Numbered from the stretch's first letter, positions 8,473-17,167 are shown. The stretch is 64,000 nt of DNA from an uncultured Bacteroidales bacterium (GCA_946408345.1 CAMJRR010000014.1:1-64000); one strand, 5' to 3'. The notes: generated from the sequence alone by a model not told the origin. Numbers and translations are program-made.

Positions 8473-10278
8473 TTATCTTTTCTTAAAGACATAACCCTTT
8501 TGCTCCCACTCCGGCATTTCCCGAGCTACAATGATGCTATAAAAGCGGTTGAATGCGGTTTCAAAAGGTTCATTCGGCTCAGCACTCCATCCTCTTTCTG
8601 CCACGCCAAGTGCTTTGGGAAGCATCTGGTAAGTGGCATCGTCGAAACTCCTCAACTGCGATGACCACAATTGCGCCTGTACGCCGATGATTTCGCCTTT
8701 GTAATCATTTGGATTCAGAGCGAAAGTCTTGCGCTCGTCAACATAACCCGCCCACGACAGGCCAATTTCTTCGGGAGCATCGCTATAGGCCAAATCCAAA
8801 TAGGTGTAGGCCGCTGGAGAAAGCACCACGGGGAAGCCTCCGATGCCTTCGGTGTTCCATACATTGATGAAATATAGCGAATTTTTGAGCCTCTCTTGTG
8901 TTTCTGGTTCCAACCCTTTGGCGATGTCTTCCCAACCTGCCAGACGGACACCGCGTGCTTCGGCAAGGTCGAGCATACCGTTGATGAAGGTTTCTTTCAT
9001 CTCGTGTCGGTCACGACCCGACCAAGCACCATTAGGTACTTCGTCGCCGCCAATATGGATGGCGGGAAGCGGGACACCTGCTTCTTCGTGAAGACGTATA
9101 ACTTCGTCGAAGACTATGCCATAGAACTTGTAAACACTTGGGAGATATACGCTCAGCACATTGTCGGTAAAGTCCTGTGCCGACCAGTAACGTGAAGTGT
9201 CGGCAGAGTCCTGCAGGCGGAAACTGCTATCGCCCGTGCGCCGCTCATAGGCCTGCATCGCCTTGATGGAAGCCCGGGAATGGCCAGGCGTGTCAAACTC
9301 GGGAATCACCCTAATGCGGCGGTCCCAAGCATAGCGGAGAATACGTTGGTACTCCTCAGCCGTATAAAAAGAGGTGTTGCCGATTTTTCCATTGGCGGAT
9401 GGCTTTAAGGCGTAAGTTTCCTGCAAATTCCAATCAGGCAGCGCATGGTGGGCGCCAAAATCGGTCAGTTCCGGAAAATCCTTGATTTCCAGACACCAAG
9501 ATTCGTCATCGGCAATATGGAAATGCAAGGTATTGAGTTTCATGGATGCCATTAAATCGATGATTTCGAGCACCTCGTCCACGGTACGGAAGTCGCGCAC
9601 CACATCAAGCATAAAGCCACGGTAAGCGAAATCAGGCCAGTCCTCGATAGTCATAGGCTGCAGAGGTCGTGGCAACTTGGCAAAAGTGGTCTGGGCATAA
9701 TAAGTGCCTTCCTCGTCATTGGATTCCACAGTAGGTTCGCCGTCGGTCCCTATAGTGATGCGATACCATCCAGCGGGATGCGTTTCTAACGGTTCCAAGG
9801 CTTCTGTTCCATAGCTGACCCGCTTGACTTGCGGAACGATGTCGGCAGGCTGGAGTTCATAGTTGCTGACAAAACTTCCTTCGCCGTTTTCAGTTTTAGG
9901 ATGCTCCAGAAAATGATACCGCACTTCCATCGGGGAGTCGGCTCTCCCCTGCCGCTGCAAGACGAAGGCCTCGGGTGCCCAAGAATGCCTTGGCAATGGG
10001 CGACCATAATACTCTAAGGTCACCGTTCCGCTTTCAGGAATGTCGATGTACCACGAGGTTCCTTGATAATGGTTCATCGTGGGTCCCTCCACAGAGGTCT
10101 TGCCGTCGAAAAGCTCTTGGAACCATACGCGCGAGCCTTGGGGCACATCGTGCAGCACGAGTGTATGCAAGGCACGACCGTCGGGCTCTGCTGGGCCTTC
10201 TGTCCAGTCTGCTGACGGCACTCGACCGCAAGCTACTGCCAAAAGCAAAATCAATATGAACGATGCCGTTTTTCGCAT
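8473..10278 (-). CDS. GH20 beta-N-acetylhexosaminidase lipoprotein
   Basis: Removes terminal beta-linked GlcNAc/GalNAc from glycans. The start reads MRKTASFILILLLAVAC, a lipoprotein signal with lipobox LAVAC, so it is lipid-anchored and probably faces the periplasm or surface. An N-terminal GH20b domain precedes the catalytic barrel; LHFHIADDESW and HIGGDEVPNGAW carry the catalytic Asp-Glu pair of GH20. The length, 601 residues, is normal without extra binding modules. Last gene of the psuK-psuG operon, starting 9 nt after the psuG stop codon. Confidence 0.92.
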   Translation of the reverse strand: MRKTASFILILLLAVACGRVPSADWTEGPAEPDGRALHTLVLHDVPQGSRVWFQELFDGKTSVEGPTMNHYQGTSWYIDIPESGTVTLEYYGRPLPRHSWAPEAFVLQRQGRADSPMEVRYHFLEHPKTENGEGSFVSNYELQPADIVPQVKRVSYGTEALEPLETHPAGWYRITIGTDGEPTVESNDEEGTYYAQTTFAKLPRPLQPMTIEDWPDFAYRGFMLDVVRDFRTVDEVLEIIDLMASMKLNTLHFHIADDESWCLEIKDFPELTDFGAHHALPDWNLQETYALKPSANGKIGNTSFYTAEEYQRILRYAWDRRIRVIPEFDTPGHSRASIKAMQAYERRTGDSSFRLQDSADTSRYWSAQDFTDNVLSVYLPSVYKFYGIVFDEVIRLHEEAGVPLPAIHIGGDEVPNGAWSGRDRHEMKETFINGMLDLAEARGVRLAGWEDIAKGLEPETQERLKNSLYFINVWNTEGIGGFPVVLSPAAYTYLDLAYSDAPEEIGLSWAGYVDERKTFALNPNDYKGEIIGVQAQLWSSQLRSFDDATYQMLPKALGVAERGWSAEPNEPFETAFNRFYSIIVAREMPEWEQKGYVFKKR

Positions 10279-10286
10279 AATATGCG

Positions 10287-11198
10287 TCAAAAAACCATTT
10301 CCTTAGCCACACGCGCTGCCAAGCGAGCGTTGTTCAGCACCAGCTGGATGTTAGAAGCAAGGCTGTCGCCACCCGTAAGGTCTTTGATGCGCGCCAACAG
10401 ATAAGGCGTCGTCTCCTTGCCGTGAATGCCCAACCTCTTGGCATCTGCCACGGCCTCGTCGATGGCGGCGTTGATGCGGTCGGCATCCATAGAATACTCC
10501 TCTGGAATGGGGTTGGTGACCAACATGCCACCGCCGAGTCCCATCTCCTGCTTGGCGATGAAGGCCTTGGCCACCTCCTCGGGAGTGTCGAGGCGATAAT
10601 CCACCTTGAAACCACTCTTGCGGGTATAGAAAGCGGGCAGTTCTTCCGTGCCATAGCCGATCACTGGCACGCCCTTGGTCTCGAGATACTCAAGGGTGAG
10701 CCCAAGGTCGAGAATCGACTTGGCTCCGGCACAGATGACCATGACGGGAGTGCGAGCCAGCTCCTCCAGGTCAGCAGAGATGTCCATGGTGGTCTCTGCA
10801 CCACGGTGCACGCCACCCACGCCACCTGTGGCAAATACGCGGATGCCTGCCAATGCCGCGATGATCATCGTCGTGGCCACCGTCGTGGCTCCATCTTGTC
10901 CGCGTGCCACAAGCACGGGCAGGTCACGGCGCGAGGCCTTGGTGACAGCGGTGCCTTTTTTGCCCAGATATTCAATCTCCGATGGGGTCAAGCCCGCCTT
11001 CAGGCGGCCTCCGATGACGGCAATGGTGGCAGGCGCTGCCCCTTCGTCGCGGATGGTCTGCTCCACCCGCAACGCCGTCTCCACATTCTGTGGGTAAGGC
11101 ATTCCGTGGGATATGATGGTCGATTCGAGAGCCACGACGGGCTTCCCGTTTTGCAATGCTTCAGCCACTTCGGGCGAGAGGTCAAGATATTTGTTCAT
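10287..11198 (-). CDS. psuG: Pseudouridine-5'-phosphate glycosidase
   Basis: Splits pseudouridine 5'-phosphate reversibly into uracil and ribose 5-phosphate, the C-C bond-breaking step of pseudouridine salvage. The 303-residue protein has family segments VALESTIISHGMPYPQN, GATTVATTM, FATGGVGGVHRG and VICAGAKSILDLG, the last with the active-site Lys. The start codon overlaps the stop of the upstream kinase gene, so translation is probably coupled. Confidence 0.95.
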   Translation of the reverse strand: MNKYLDLSPEVAEALQNGKPVVALESTIISHGMPYPQNVETALRVEQTIRDEGAAPATIAVIGGRLKAGLTPSEIEYLGKKGTAVTKASRRDLPVLVARGQDGATTVATTMIIAALAGIRVFATGGVGGVHRGAETTMDISADLEELARTPVMVICAGAKSILDLGLTLEYLETKGVPVIGYGTEELPAFYTRKSGFKVDYRLDTPEEVAKAFIAKQEMGLGGGMLVTNPIPEEYSMDADRINAAIDEAVADAKRLGIHGKETTPYLLARIKDLTGGDSLASNIQLVLNNARLAARVAKEMVF

Positions 11199-12034
11199 GG
11201 TTGTTGTTGGTTTACGGTATCAGGACTTTCAATATTATTCTTTGCACATAAAAGGCCGATGTGCGCGGCTTCAGCAATGGTAGCATCGGGACCAGCATGG
11301 ATGATGCCAGCCATAAGTGCGTCGCCGGCGCCAGTGGCATTCACCACTTGGCAAGGAAGAGCGGCGAAATGTTGTCTAGCTTCGCCTTCAACGACATCCA
11401 ACCCATCTGCTCCGAGGCTGACAAATCTTCTATCGACACCTTGCAAGTCGGCAAGGATAGCGTATTCGATCTGATTGCATTTCAGGGTGAAGAAATGCTT
11501 TTTGACCGACATCACCATGGCCTCTTTGATTTTGGCGGCCTTGGCACCCGAAACGGCATCTATATAAAGGGGCTTGTCGGTATGGTCGATGAGATAGGCC
11601 AAAGTCTCCACAGGGATGTTGGCATCGGCCACGAAGGCATCGACATTGCCCAATTTTTCCATTTTTGGGGCCAGCCATTCAGGAGTGATGCCATCGGCAG
11701 CAGCCATATCCGCCACGCCACCGACCATCTCGCCGTCGCAGTTGTTGATGCTCAAGAAACAAGAGCGTGCACCTGGGGCGGCATAGTCGCAGAGGCTGAT
11801 GTCGATGTGGGCTTTACGGCAACTCTCGGCAGTGAAACGACCGAAGTCATCACCTCCGAACAAGGTCAGAAAGACGACCTCGTCGCCCAGCAGCGCAAGG
11901 TTATGGGCGATGTTGCGCCCTACCCCACCTGCAGTCAGGCGCACCGTGCCAGGGTTGGAGTCGCCAGGCACAAAGACGCTGAAACTCGTGGCGATGATGT
12001 CGGCATTCGCTCCGCCGATCACACAGATTCTCAT
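11195..12034 (-). CDS. psuK: PfkB-family kinase, probably pseudouridine kinase
   Basis: Ribokinase-fold kinase of about 279 residues. The start reads MRICVIGGANADI. The glycine pair LTAGGVGRNIAHNL is the substrate-side PfkB signature, and NATGAGDALMAG near the C terminus is the anion-hole/catalytic-base signature. It overlaps psuG by 4 nt, which makes phosphorylation of pseudouridine to the PsuG substrate the natural role; by sequence alone another nucleoside or sugar kinase is possible. Confidence 0.88.
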   Translation of the reverse strand: MRICVIGGANADIIATSFSVFVPGDSNPGTVRLTAGGVGRNIAHNLALLGDEVVFLTLFGGDDFGRFTAESCRKAHIDISLCDYAAPGARSCFLSINNCDGEMVGGVADMAAADGITPEWLAPKMEKLGNVDAFVADANIPVETLAYLIDHTDKPLYIDAVSGAKAAKIKEAMVMSVKKHFFTLKCNQIEYAILADLQGVDRRFVSLGADGLDVVEGEARQHFAALPCQVVNATGAGDALMAGIIHAGPDATIAEAAHIGLLCAKNNIESPDTVNQQQP

Positions 12035-12062
12035 GATGTTTTTTATAGCGGTTCTCACTGGC

Positions 12063-12071
12063 GCAAAAATA
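12063..12071 (-). promoter_or_regulatory. -7 box of the psuK-psuG-GH20 operon
   Basis: TATTTTTGC on the minus strand, 29 nt upstream of the kinase start. It matches TAnnTTTG exactly. Confidence 0.6.
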
Positions 12072-12132
12072 CGAAAAAGTATATTCCACAAGTACTGGAA
12101 TGACCTACAAGTCTAAAAAAACAAGCGTATTC

Positions 12133-12202
12133 ATAGTGGTAGGGGCAAATTTTGCACACACCACTATTTGTCAATGAAAATAACGTGAGTATTTTGCACG
12201 TT
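12133..12202 (+). promoter_or_regulatory. Nested inverted repeats before the 104-residue gene
   Basis: ATAGTGGT (12133-12140) pairs with ACCACTAT (12160-12167) and encloses GCAAATTTTGC. It is followed by AACGTG-N9-CACGTT (12182-12202) about 20 nt before the start codon. The second repeat shares the N9 spacing of the island module but not its arms, and carries a weak -7-like TATTTTGC in its spacer. Probably operator sites. Confidence 0.45.
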
Positions 12203-12222
12203 AATAGATAAAACCGAACCTC

Positions 12223-12537
12223 ATGTCTCGAAACAACGAATTCTTTCATGCCTGCAAGGTCGATAATTGGTACATTTTTGAGCATACCGAATACGAATGG
12301 GACGACATCGTGAACGCCTTCATTGCGGGAGGCTTGTATGCCGACAGAAACCCCAAAATCCAATGGGTTAAACTTACCGAAGAAACGGTCAAGGAATTGT
12401 TTGACTATGCGAGATACTTGGTCTACCGTGCGGATTACGACGAGTACTATGTCCTTGACGGAACGACCATTAAGGAAACCATCAACGAAGGAAAATACAC
12501 CCATGCCAAATTGATTGAAGGGCCAGGGATGGTTTGA
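12223..12537 (+). CDS. Hypothetical protein, 104 residues
   Basis: Small soluble acidic protein with no signal peptide or membrane segment. Rich in aromatic residues (WYIFEHTEYEWDD, RADYDEYYVLDG). I do not recognise a family. It opens the accessory island and has its own upstream inverted repeats rather than the shared 44-bp module, which begins 30 nt after its stop codon. Confidence 0.6.
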   Translation: MSRNNEFFHACKVDNWYIFEHTEYEWDDIVNAFIAGGLYADRNPKIQWVKLTEETVKELFDYARYLVYRADYDEYYVLDGTTIKETINEGKYTHAKLIEGPGMV

Positions 12538-12566
12538 GGTTTGATTTAATTTTGAAGTATTTTATT

Positions 12567-12610
12567 GCTTGTGCTGCGATTCGGCACAGATAGATGCTAT
12601 TTTTGCAGCG
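12567..12610 (+). promoter_or_regulatory. Island module copy 1 (palindrome plus promoter)
   Basis: CTTGTGC-N9-GCACAGA with loop ending ATTCG, then a perfect -7 box TATTTTTG at 12598-12605 and GCAGCG. Spacing from palindrome to TTTGCAGCG is identical to copies 2-5. This copy has the weakest palindrome ends and the best -7 box, and no T-tract, so here it cannot be simply a terminator. It heads the 74-residue and UDG-like genes. Confidence 0.75.
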
Positions 12611-12667
12611 AAAAACAAAACAAATCAAGGAAATCAACAATGATTGTTTAACTAAAACCGTAAAAAA

Positions 12668-12892
12668 ATGGCACTTTGGAAAATTTCAGCAAAAGGCAAT
12701 TGGAACTGGGGCACAAACAAAAATCTTGTGAAAGGCATGTTCATCGAAATGTCGACATCTTCAACGGCCCCTCCGTTGGGTTTGACCAAATATCAAGAAT
12801 CCATTGCACAGGCTTTCAATACAAAGTATTCAACTAAGTTTGACAAGTCTAAAATGAGTGGTTCTTACTTGGTGTGTGAGAAGATTGGATAA
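12668..12892 (+). CDS. Hypothetical small protein, 74 residues
   Basis: Starts MALWKISAKGNWNWG and ends YLVCEKIG. Looks like a small beta-rich domain (an opening basic strand, a KGMFIEMSTS strand, one helix, a final strand). I have no firm family name. It lies behind island module copy 1 and 35 nt before the UDG-like gene, so the two are probably co-transcribed. It could be a small partner or inhibitor, but that is only inference. Confidence 0.65.
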   Translation: MALWKISAKGNWNWGTNKNLVKGMFIEMSTSSTAPPLGLTKYQESIAQAFNTKYSTKFDKSKMSGSYLVCEKIG

Positions 12893-12927
12893 CAGATTAA
12901 GTCCATAGAACATTAAATGAAAGACTT

Positions 12928-14148
12928 ATGATAAAAGAAGAATTAGAAAAATGGGCAGAGCAAGCATCTGACCTTTATAATAAGATAGGAAGCGAGAAGA
13001 ACCTATCTTTTTATACACAGTCTCCTTTGGATAAACTTGTTGATAATCAGGTTGAAGTGATGATTATCGGCATCAATCCTGGTTCTGAAGGTGATTATAA
13101 AACTATGCTCACCAACAAAGCTTGGACTCATTGCAACAGCAAAATCGAAAAGATGCCGACATGGCATCTTCTCAAAGGCAACCACAATTGGATAGAATCA
13201 ATGAATTGTTCTTCATGGGATTTGCATATTAACTGGCCATATTTCAAAGGTCTTATGCGATACTTTTCTCTAATTGGAGAAAGGAATATCCTCATGGATG
13301 AAACGAAGTTTGTGTTGACAAACATGACTTTCCTTAACACGAAGAACAAGAAAGATTTAAGCGATGACATTCTCCCGCAAACTATCTCACACACGGTTAA
13401 ACTCATAGAGATTATCAAGCCAAAAATGATAGTGTTTTTAGCTGGTGGCGATGCGTTTGGATACTTAAACAATCTGAAGGAAGAATCCAAGTTTCAAGAC
13501 CTTACAAGCAAATATCCCATCAAGAAAGTCAAAGATTCTTCCATTCATGTGGGGTCATTATGTGGAATTCCGTGTTATGGAGTCCGTCACCCTGCTTATG
13601 AAGCTGAAGAAGTGTTTTTGCAGATTTCTACATTCTTGAAATGTGTTATTGGTCTTGAGATAAAAGACCTGCCTCCTTGCGACTATATAAATGAACAATG
13701 CAACGAAGCTGTAAAATATGTTGAAAAGGCTAAAGTGTTGAAAGATAGAATCAAGCCCGTAGTTTCGGCAACAGGGGCTTGTTCTTGGATTTACCAACAT
13801 GAAGTATTGGTAATTGAACAATCTACAAGTTGGGACTCAAATGATGGAGGTTTGAAACAAACCGCAAAAATTGGGAACAATAACATTGCGATGGATCTTA
13901 CACCTGTATCACACGAGAACAAGTATTATTTAAGCGTATTTTGCAGAAACAAGGACAACTCCGCCGCTGCTATTATTTTGAAAAGACTATTGGAAAGAGT
14001 AAATGTTGAATTTCAGCCATATTTCAACAATCCTAATAGGCATCTTGTGGCAAGTTTTGATTTTGATGACGACGAATCCATCATAAAGACAATAACAGAA
14101 ACGATACAAACACTCAAAAACGCTATATGTCAATCATTTAATCATTGA
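12928..14148 (+). CDS. Uracil-DNA-glycosylase-superfamily-like protein with extra C-terminal domain
   Basis: Residues ~40-235 look like the UDG fold: MIIGINPGSEGDY resembles the GINPG motif of the MUG/TDG branch, and PCYGVRHPAY resembles the second active-site loop (H-P-S/A). This suggests base excision or, as in several divergent members, only nucleic-acid binding. The catalytic residue cannot be assigned. Residues ~240-406 form a second domain without a recognised motif (WIYQHEVLVIEQST, MDLTPVS). Moderately AT-rich relative to the core genes nearby, consistent with acquisition. Probably an operon with the 74-residue gene. Confidence 0.6.
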   Translation: MIKEELEKWAEQASDLYNKIGSEKNLSFYTQSPLDKLVDNQVEVMIIGINPGSEGDYKTMLTNKAWTHCNSKIEKMPTWHLLKGNHNWIESMNCSSWDLHINWPYFKGLMRYFSLIGERNILMDETKFVLTNMTFLNTKNKKDLSDDILPQTISHTVKLIEIIKPKMIVFLAGGDAFGYLNNLKEESKFQDLTSKYPIKKVKDSSIHVGSLCGIPCYGVRHPAYEAEEVFLQISTFLKCVIGLEIKDLPPCDYINEQCNEAVKYVEKAKVLKDRIKPVVSATGACSWIYQHEVLVIEQSTSWDSNDGGLKQTAKIGNNNIAMDLTPVSHENKYYLSVFCRNKDNSAAAIILKRLLERVNVEFQPYFNNPNRHLVASFDFDDDESIIKTITETIQTLKNAICQSFNH

Positions 14149-14197
14149 GATTGAATCCAACGAGCGTAATTACACAAAAAAAAGATATTTGTTTTCA

Positions 14198-14241
14198 GCC
14201 TGTGCAACAATTCAGCACAGGCTTCTTTTTTCTTTGCAGCG
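14198..14241 (+). promoter_or_regulatory. Island module copy 2
   Basis: GCCTGTGC-N9-GCACAGGC, perfect 8-bp arms, loop AACAATTCA, then T-rich TTCTTTTTTC and TTTGCAGCG. Lies 49 nt after the UDG-like stop codon and 28 nt before the AAA ATPase start codon. Confidence 0.78.
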
Positions 14242-14269
14242 TGAAAACAGACTCAAAAAAAGGAATGTC

Positions 14270-15928
14270 ATGGAAACCAAGAAAAGAACGACCCCAAAAA
14301 TGAATTTGCTATCCGCTGTGGAGCAAGTTGTAGAACTCTCTAAAGGATCTCGTCTCAATGATGAGTTTTACAAAAAGGCAGCTCGCCCATTGAAACACCT
14401 TGCCGACAATCTTGAACTTTCCAAAGAGCAATGCGTGATGATGGCTCTTTTTATTGACAACAGCACCAATTCAAATATTAGAGTCAGCGAATTCTCTCGT
14501 CACCTCGATTGTAGCACTACCCGAATCATCCGTTTCTTGGCAGATGTCGATGAATTGGTATGCCGTGGGCTGGTCTGTCGCAATCATTCCAAACGTGAGA
14601 TAACCTACCGAGTGCCATTGGAAGTGATTGAGGCCTTCAAACGTAATGAGAAATACGTACCCAAAGACTATTCGGGTCTTAGTTGTGATGAACTTTTCGG
14701 GCTGATTGCTGAAATTATGGAAATGCGCGACAACGACGAGTTGAGCACAAATTTGGCTGTGAATCGCATACAGGATTTGTTGGAGAAAAATCGTCATTTG
14801 GTATTTGTCCAAAAACTGAAAAGCTATTGCTTCTGTCAATGCGATGAGGTCCTTTTGGTCTTGTTCGCTCACTTGTATGTCAACAACAATGATGACGATA
14901 TTAGATACAGTGACCTAGAATTCTTTTTCGACAGCAAAGCGCAGTGGAATGTTATAAAAAGACTCCTCAACAATAATGACAGCGACTTGCAACTTGCAAA
15001 ATTGATAGAATACAATAATGACAATGGCCTTGCTGACCGAGAGTCGTTTCGTCTGACATGGAATGCAAAGTTGTCGTTGTTTCCAGAACTCAATGTCAGT
15101 ATGTTGAGTGTTGATAACAACCGCAATAATCTAATTCACCACGAAACTATTACATCCAAGCAACTTTTCTACGACCAATGTGTAGCGGAACAAATCCAAG
15201 ATTTGGGCCAACTCTTGGAAGAAAGCCACTACAGAGACGTATGTAGCCGACTGAAAGACAAAGGTTTTCGCAGCGGCTTCACCTGCCTTTTCTATGGCGC
15301 ACCAGGAACGGGCAAGACCGAAACCGTTTTGCAGTTGGCTCGTCAAACGGGACGAGACATTATGCAGGTTGATGTTTCGGAAATCAAGAGCATGTGGGTT
15401 GGGGAGAGTGAGAAGAACATCAAGGCGGTGTTCGACCAGTATCGCGAGAAGGTTGCTCAGCAGTCCATCACTCCTATCCTGCTCTTCAACGAGGCCGACG
15501 CCATCATCGGCAAGCGTCAGGAGGGAGCGGAGCGTGCCGTGGAGAAGATGGAGAACTCCATCCAGAACATCATCCTTCAGGAAATGGAGACTCTCGAAGG
15601 CATCCTCATCGCCACCACCAACCTCGCCCAAAACATGGACAAGGCCTTCGAACGTCGTTTCCTCTACAAAATCAAGTTCAACAAGCCTACGCTGGAGGCC
15701 AGGATGCAAATCTGGCATTCGATGCTGCCCGAGTTGCAGGAGTCAGACATTCGTGCCTTGGCCGAGAAGTACGACTTCAGCGGAGGCCAGATTGAGAACA
15801 TCGCGCGACACTATGCCATCGACACCATCCTGCACAGCGATGCAGCGTCATCCTTGGAGAAACTGATGGCGCATTGCGACGGTGAGCGTTTGGAGCAGAA
15901 AGAAAGCCATAAGATTGGCTTTAAATAA
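14270..15928 (+). CDS. AAA+ ATPase with N-terminal winged-helix-like region
   Basis: A 552-residue ATPase. The start METKKRTTP lies just after module copy 2. The first ~130 residues look like a helical/winged-helix region (NIRVSEFSRHLDCSTTRIIRFLADVDELVCRGLV). The AAA+ core has Walker A YGAPGTGKTE near residue 345, Walker B ILLFNEADAI near 405 with Asn in place of the usual first Asp, sensor-1 ATTN and the Arg-finger region AFERRF. The LFNEAD variant occurs in a Bacteroidetes group of stand-alone AAA proteins related to the FtsH/spastin/CDC48 type. The likely role is remodelling of a protein or nucleoprotein target; the target is unknown. Confidence 0.8.
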   Translation: METKKRTTPKMNLLSAVEQVVELSKGSRLNDEFYKKAARPLKHLADNLELSKEQCVMMALFIDNSTNSNIRVSEFSRHLDCSTTRIIRFLADVDELVCRGLVCRNHSKREITYRVPLEVIEAFKRNEKYVPKDYSGLSCDELFGLIAEIMEMRDNDELSTNLAVNRIQDLLEKNRHLVFVQKLKSYCFCQCDEVLLVLFAHLYVNNNDDDIRYSDLEFFFDSKAQWNVIKRLLNNNDSDLQLAKLIEYNNDNGLADRESFRLTWNAKLSLFPELNVSMLSVDNNRNNLIHHETITSKQLFYDQCVAEQIQDLGQLLEESHYRDVCSRLKDKGFRSGFTCLFYGAPGTGKTETVLQLARQTGRDIMQVDVSEIKSMWVGESEKNIKAVFDQYREKVAQQSITPILLFNEADAIIGKRQEGAERAVEKMENSIQNIILQEMETLEGILIATTNLAQNMDKAFERRFLYKIKFNKPTLEARMQIWHSMLPELQESDIRALAEKYDFSGGQIENIARHYAIDTILHSDAASSLEKLMAHCDGERLEQKESHKIGFK

Positions 15929-15956
15929 TTTTGGAGAACAATGTAAAGATTATTGA

Positions 15957-16000
15957 GACTGTGCCGTGATTTGGCACAGTCTTTTGTTTTCTTTGCAGCG
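15957..16000 (+). promoter_or_regulatory. Island module copy 3
   Basis: GACTGTGC-N9-GCACAGTC: the outer bases differ from the consensus but change together (A with T), so pairing is kept. Followed by TTTTGTTTTC and TTTGCAGCG. Starts 28 nt after the AAA ATPase stop codon. Confidence 0.78.
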
Positions 16001-16041
16001 GAAAACAGCAACCGAGACCTACACATTCAAGGAACTTATGC

Positions 16042-16049
16042 TATTTTTG
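16042..16049 (+). promoter_or_regulatory. Additional -7 box before the PLD gene
   Basis: TATTTTTG followed by C, a canonical box 22 nt before the start codon. The PLD gene thus has this promoter as well as module copy 3 about 50 bp upstream. Confidence 0.6.
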
Positions 16050-16071
16050 CATTACTAAACAAACAACAACC

Positions 16072-16584
16072 ATGTTGAAACTCATCACCGATTCCGCCCA
16101 TTACACTGAAGTACTCGCTCGGGTCCCCAAGGTCAAGCGCAGCCTTTGGATTGGCACCGCCGACATCAAAGACCTGTATGTCAAGGTCGGCACGCAAACG
16201 AAGCCCTTTCTTGCGGTTTTGGCACAGCTCATCAAAAAAGGTGTGGAAGTGCGGCTCATCCATGCCAAGGAGCCGGGTCCCGCGTTTCGTGAGGACTTCG
16301 ACAAATACCCAGCCTTGTTTGATGGCTTGGAGAGGGCGCTTTGTCCGAGGGTGCATTTCAAGATCTTGGTCTTCGATGGCCAAGTGGCTTATATCGGCAG
16401 CGCCAACCTCACCGGCGCAGGCATCGGCATGAAAGGCGATGGTACGCGCAACTTCGAGGCCGGCATCCTCACTGACAATCCTGAGTTGGTTGAGCAAGCC
16501 ATGAACCAATTCGATGCGGTTTGGATAGGAAAGCACTGCAAGGCATGTAAACGGAAAGATTTTTGTGGCGATCCAATAGCCTGA
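16072..16584 (+). CDS. Phospholipase D-like nuclease domain protein
   Basis: A 170-residue protein with a single HKD motif: H-F-K-I-L-V-F-D near residue 95 followed by GSANLTG near 108, the HxKx4Dx6GSxN pattern. Single-motif members act as dimers, mostly as DNA endonucleases (Nuc/NucT type). No signal peptide, so cytoplasmic, which fits DNA rather than lipid as substrate. The C terminus has a compact Cys cluster (CKACKRKDFCGDP) that may bind zinc. It sits among other nucleic-acid genes under the shared module. Confidence 0.8.
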   Translation: MLKLITDSAHYTEVLARVPKVKRSLWIGTADIKDLYVKVGTQTKPFLAVLAQLIKKGVEVRLIHAKEPGPAFREDFDKYPALFDGLERALCPRVHFKILVFDGQVAYIGSANLTGAGIGMKGDGTRNFEAGILTDNPELVEQAMNQFDAVWIGKHCKACKRKDFCGDPIA

Positions 16585-16612
16585 TTGTTTCAGAGACAAG
16601 AAAATGGTTTTA

Positions 16613-16656
16613 GCCTGTGCTGTGATTCGGCACAGGCTTTTGTTTTCTTTGCAGCG
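16613..16656 (+). promoter_or_regulatory. Island module copy 4
   Basis: GCCTGTGC-N9-GCACAGGC with loop TGTGATTCG, then TTTTGTTTTC and TTTGCAGCG. This is the cleanest copy: 8-bp perfect arms. It begins 28 nt after the PLD stop codon and ends 21 nt before the next start codon. Confidence 0.78.
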
Positions 16657-16677
16657 TGAAAACAATAAGAAATTCCC

Positions 16678-17115
16678 ATGAAATACAGACACAAAATGAA
16701 GCTGCAAGAAACAGCCAAGGTAAAAGGCCAAAAACGCCGCGTGACCGACTGCTCTGAAAGGCCACAATACACAGATGAAGAAGTGGCCAAACTGGTCGAT
16801 TACGACTATGGCTATTTGTTGGATATGATTTACTACAAACTTGAAAGCATGAGAGATTTCTTCCTAAGCAAGCATACACATTGTGCTGATGCCAGAAAAT
16901 ATGCAAAGCAAATGGAGGTGGCCATGCGACTCATTAGCATTACCCAAGGCAAGGATGCTTTCTTTGACGACGACGAGGACGCGCCATACGTCAACACGAG
17001 GAACTTCAAACGCTATGAAAAGCAGTTTTATTCCTGCCATTCGCTGCGTAAAGAAAAAGCTTGGCATGTGCTGTTTATGTATCTGGAACATCGAATGCGG
17101 GGGTGGTGGGATTGA
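16678..17115 (+). CDS. Hypothetical protein, 145 residues
   Basis: Soluble basic/acidic protein with no known motif that I can name. The N terminus is Lys-rich (MKYRHKMKLQETAKVKGQKRR), the middle helical, and the end reads AWHVLFMYLEHRMRGWWD. C-terminal Trp-Trp-Asp endings of this kind recur in small Bacteroidetes accessory proteins, but I cannot assign a function. Directly behind module copy 4. Confidence 0.65.
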   Translation: MKYRHKMKLQETAKVKGQKRRVTDCSERPQYTDEEVAKLVDYDYGYLLDMIYYKLESMRDFFLSKHTHCADARKYAKQMEVAMRLISITQGKDAFFDDDEDAPYVNTRNFKRYEKQFYSCHSLRKEKAWHVLFMYLEHRMRGWWD

Positions 17116-17120
17116 TTGTT

Positions 17121-17152
17121 TTTGGTGAAATGAAAGGATATTTGTAGTTTTG
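17121..17152 (+). promoter_or_regulatory. Canonical Bacteroidetes promoter
   Basis: TTTG at 17121-17124, 20-nt spacer, TAGTTTTG at 17145-17152. Both boxes fit the -33/-7 consensus. It drives the 295-residue gene and the Mrr-like remnant and has no island palindrome. Confidence 0.7.
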
Positions 17153-17167
17153 CAAAGTATATTATCA

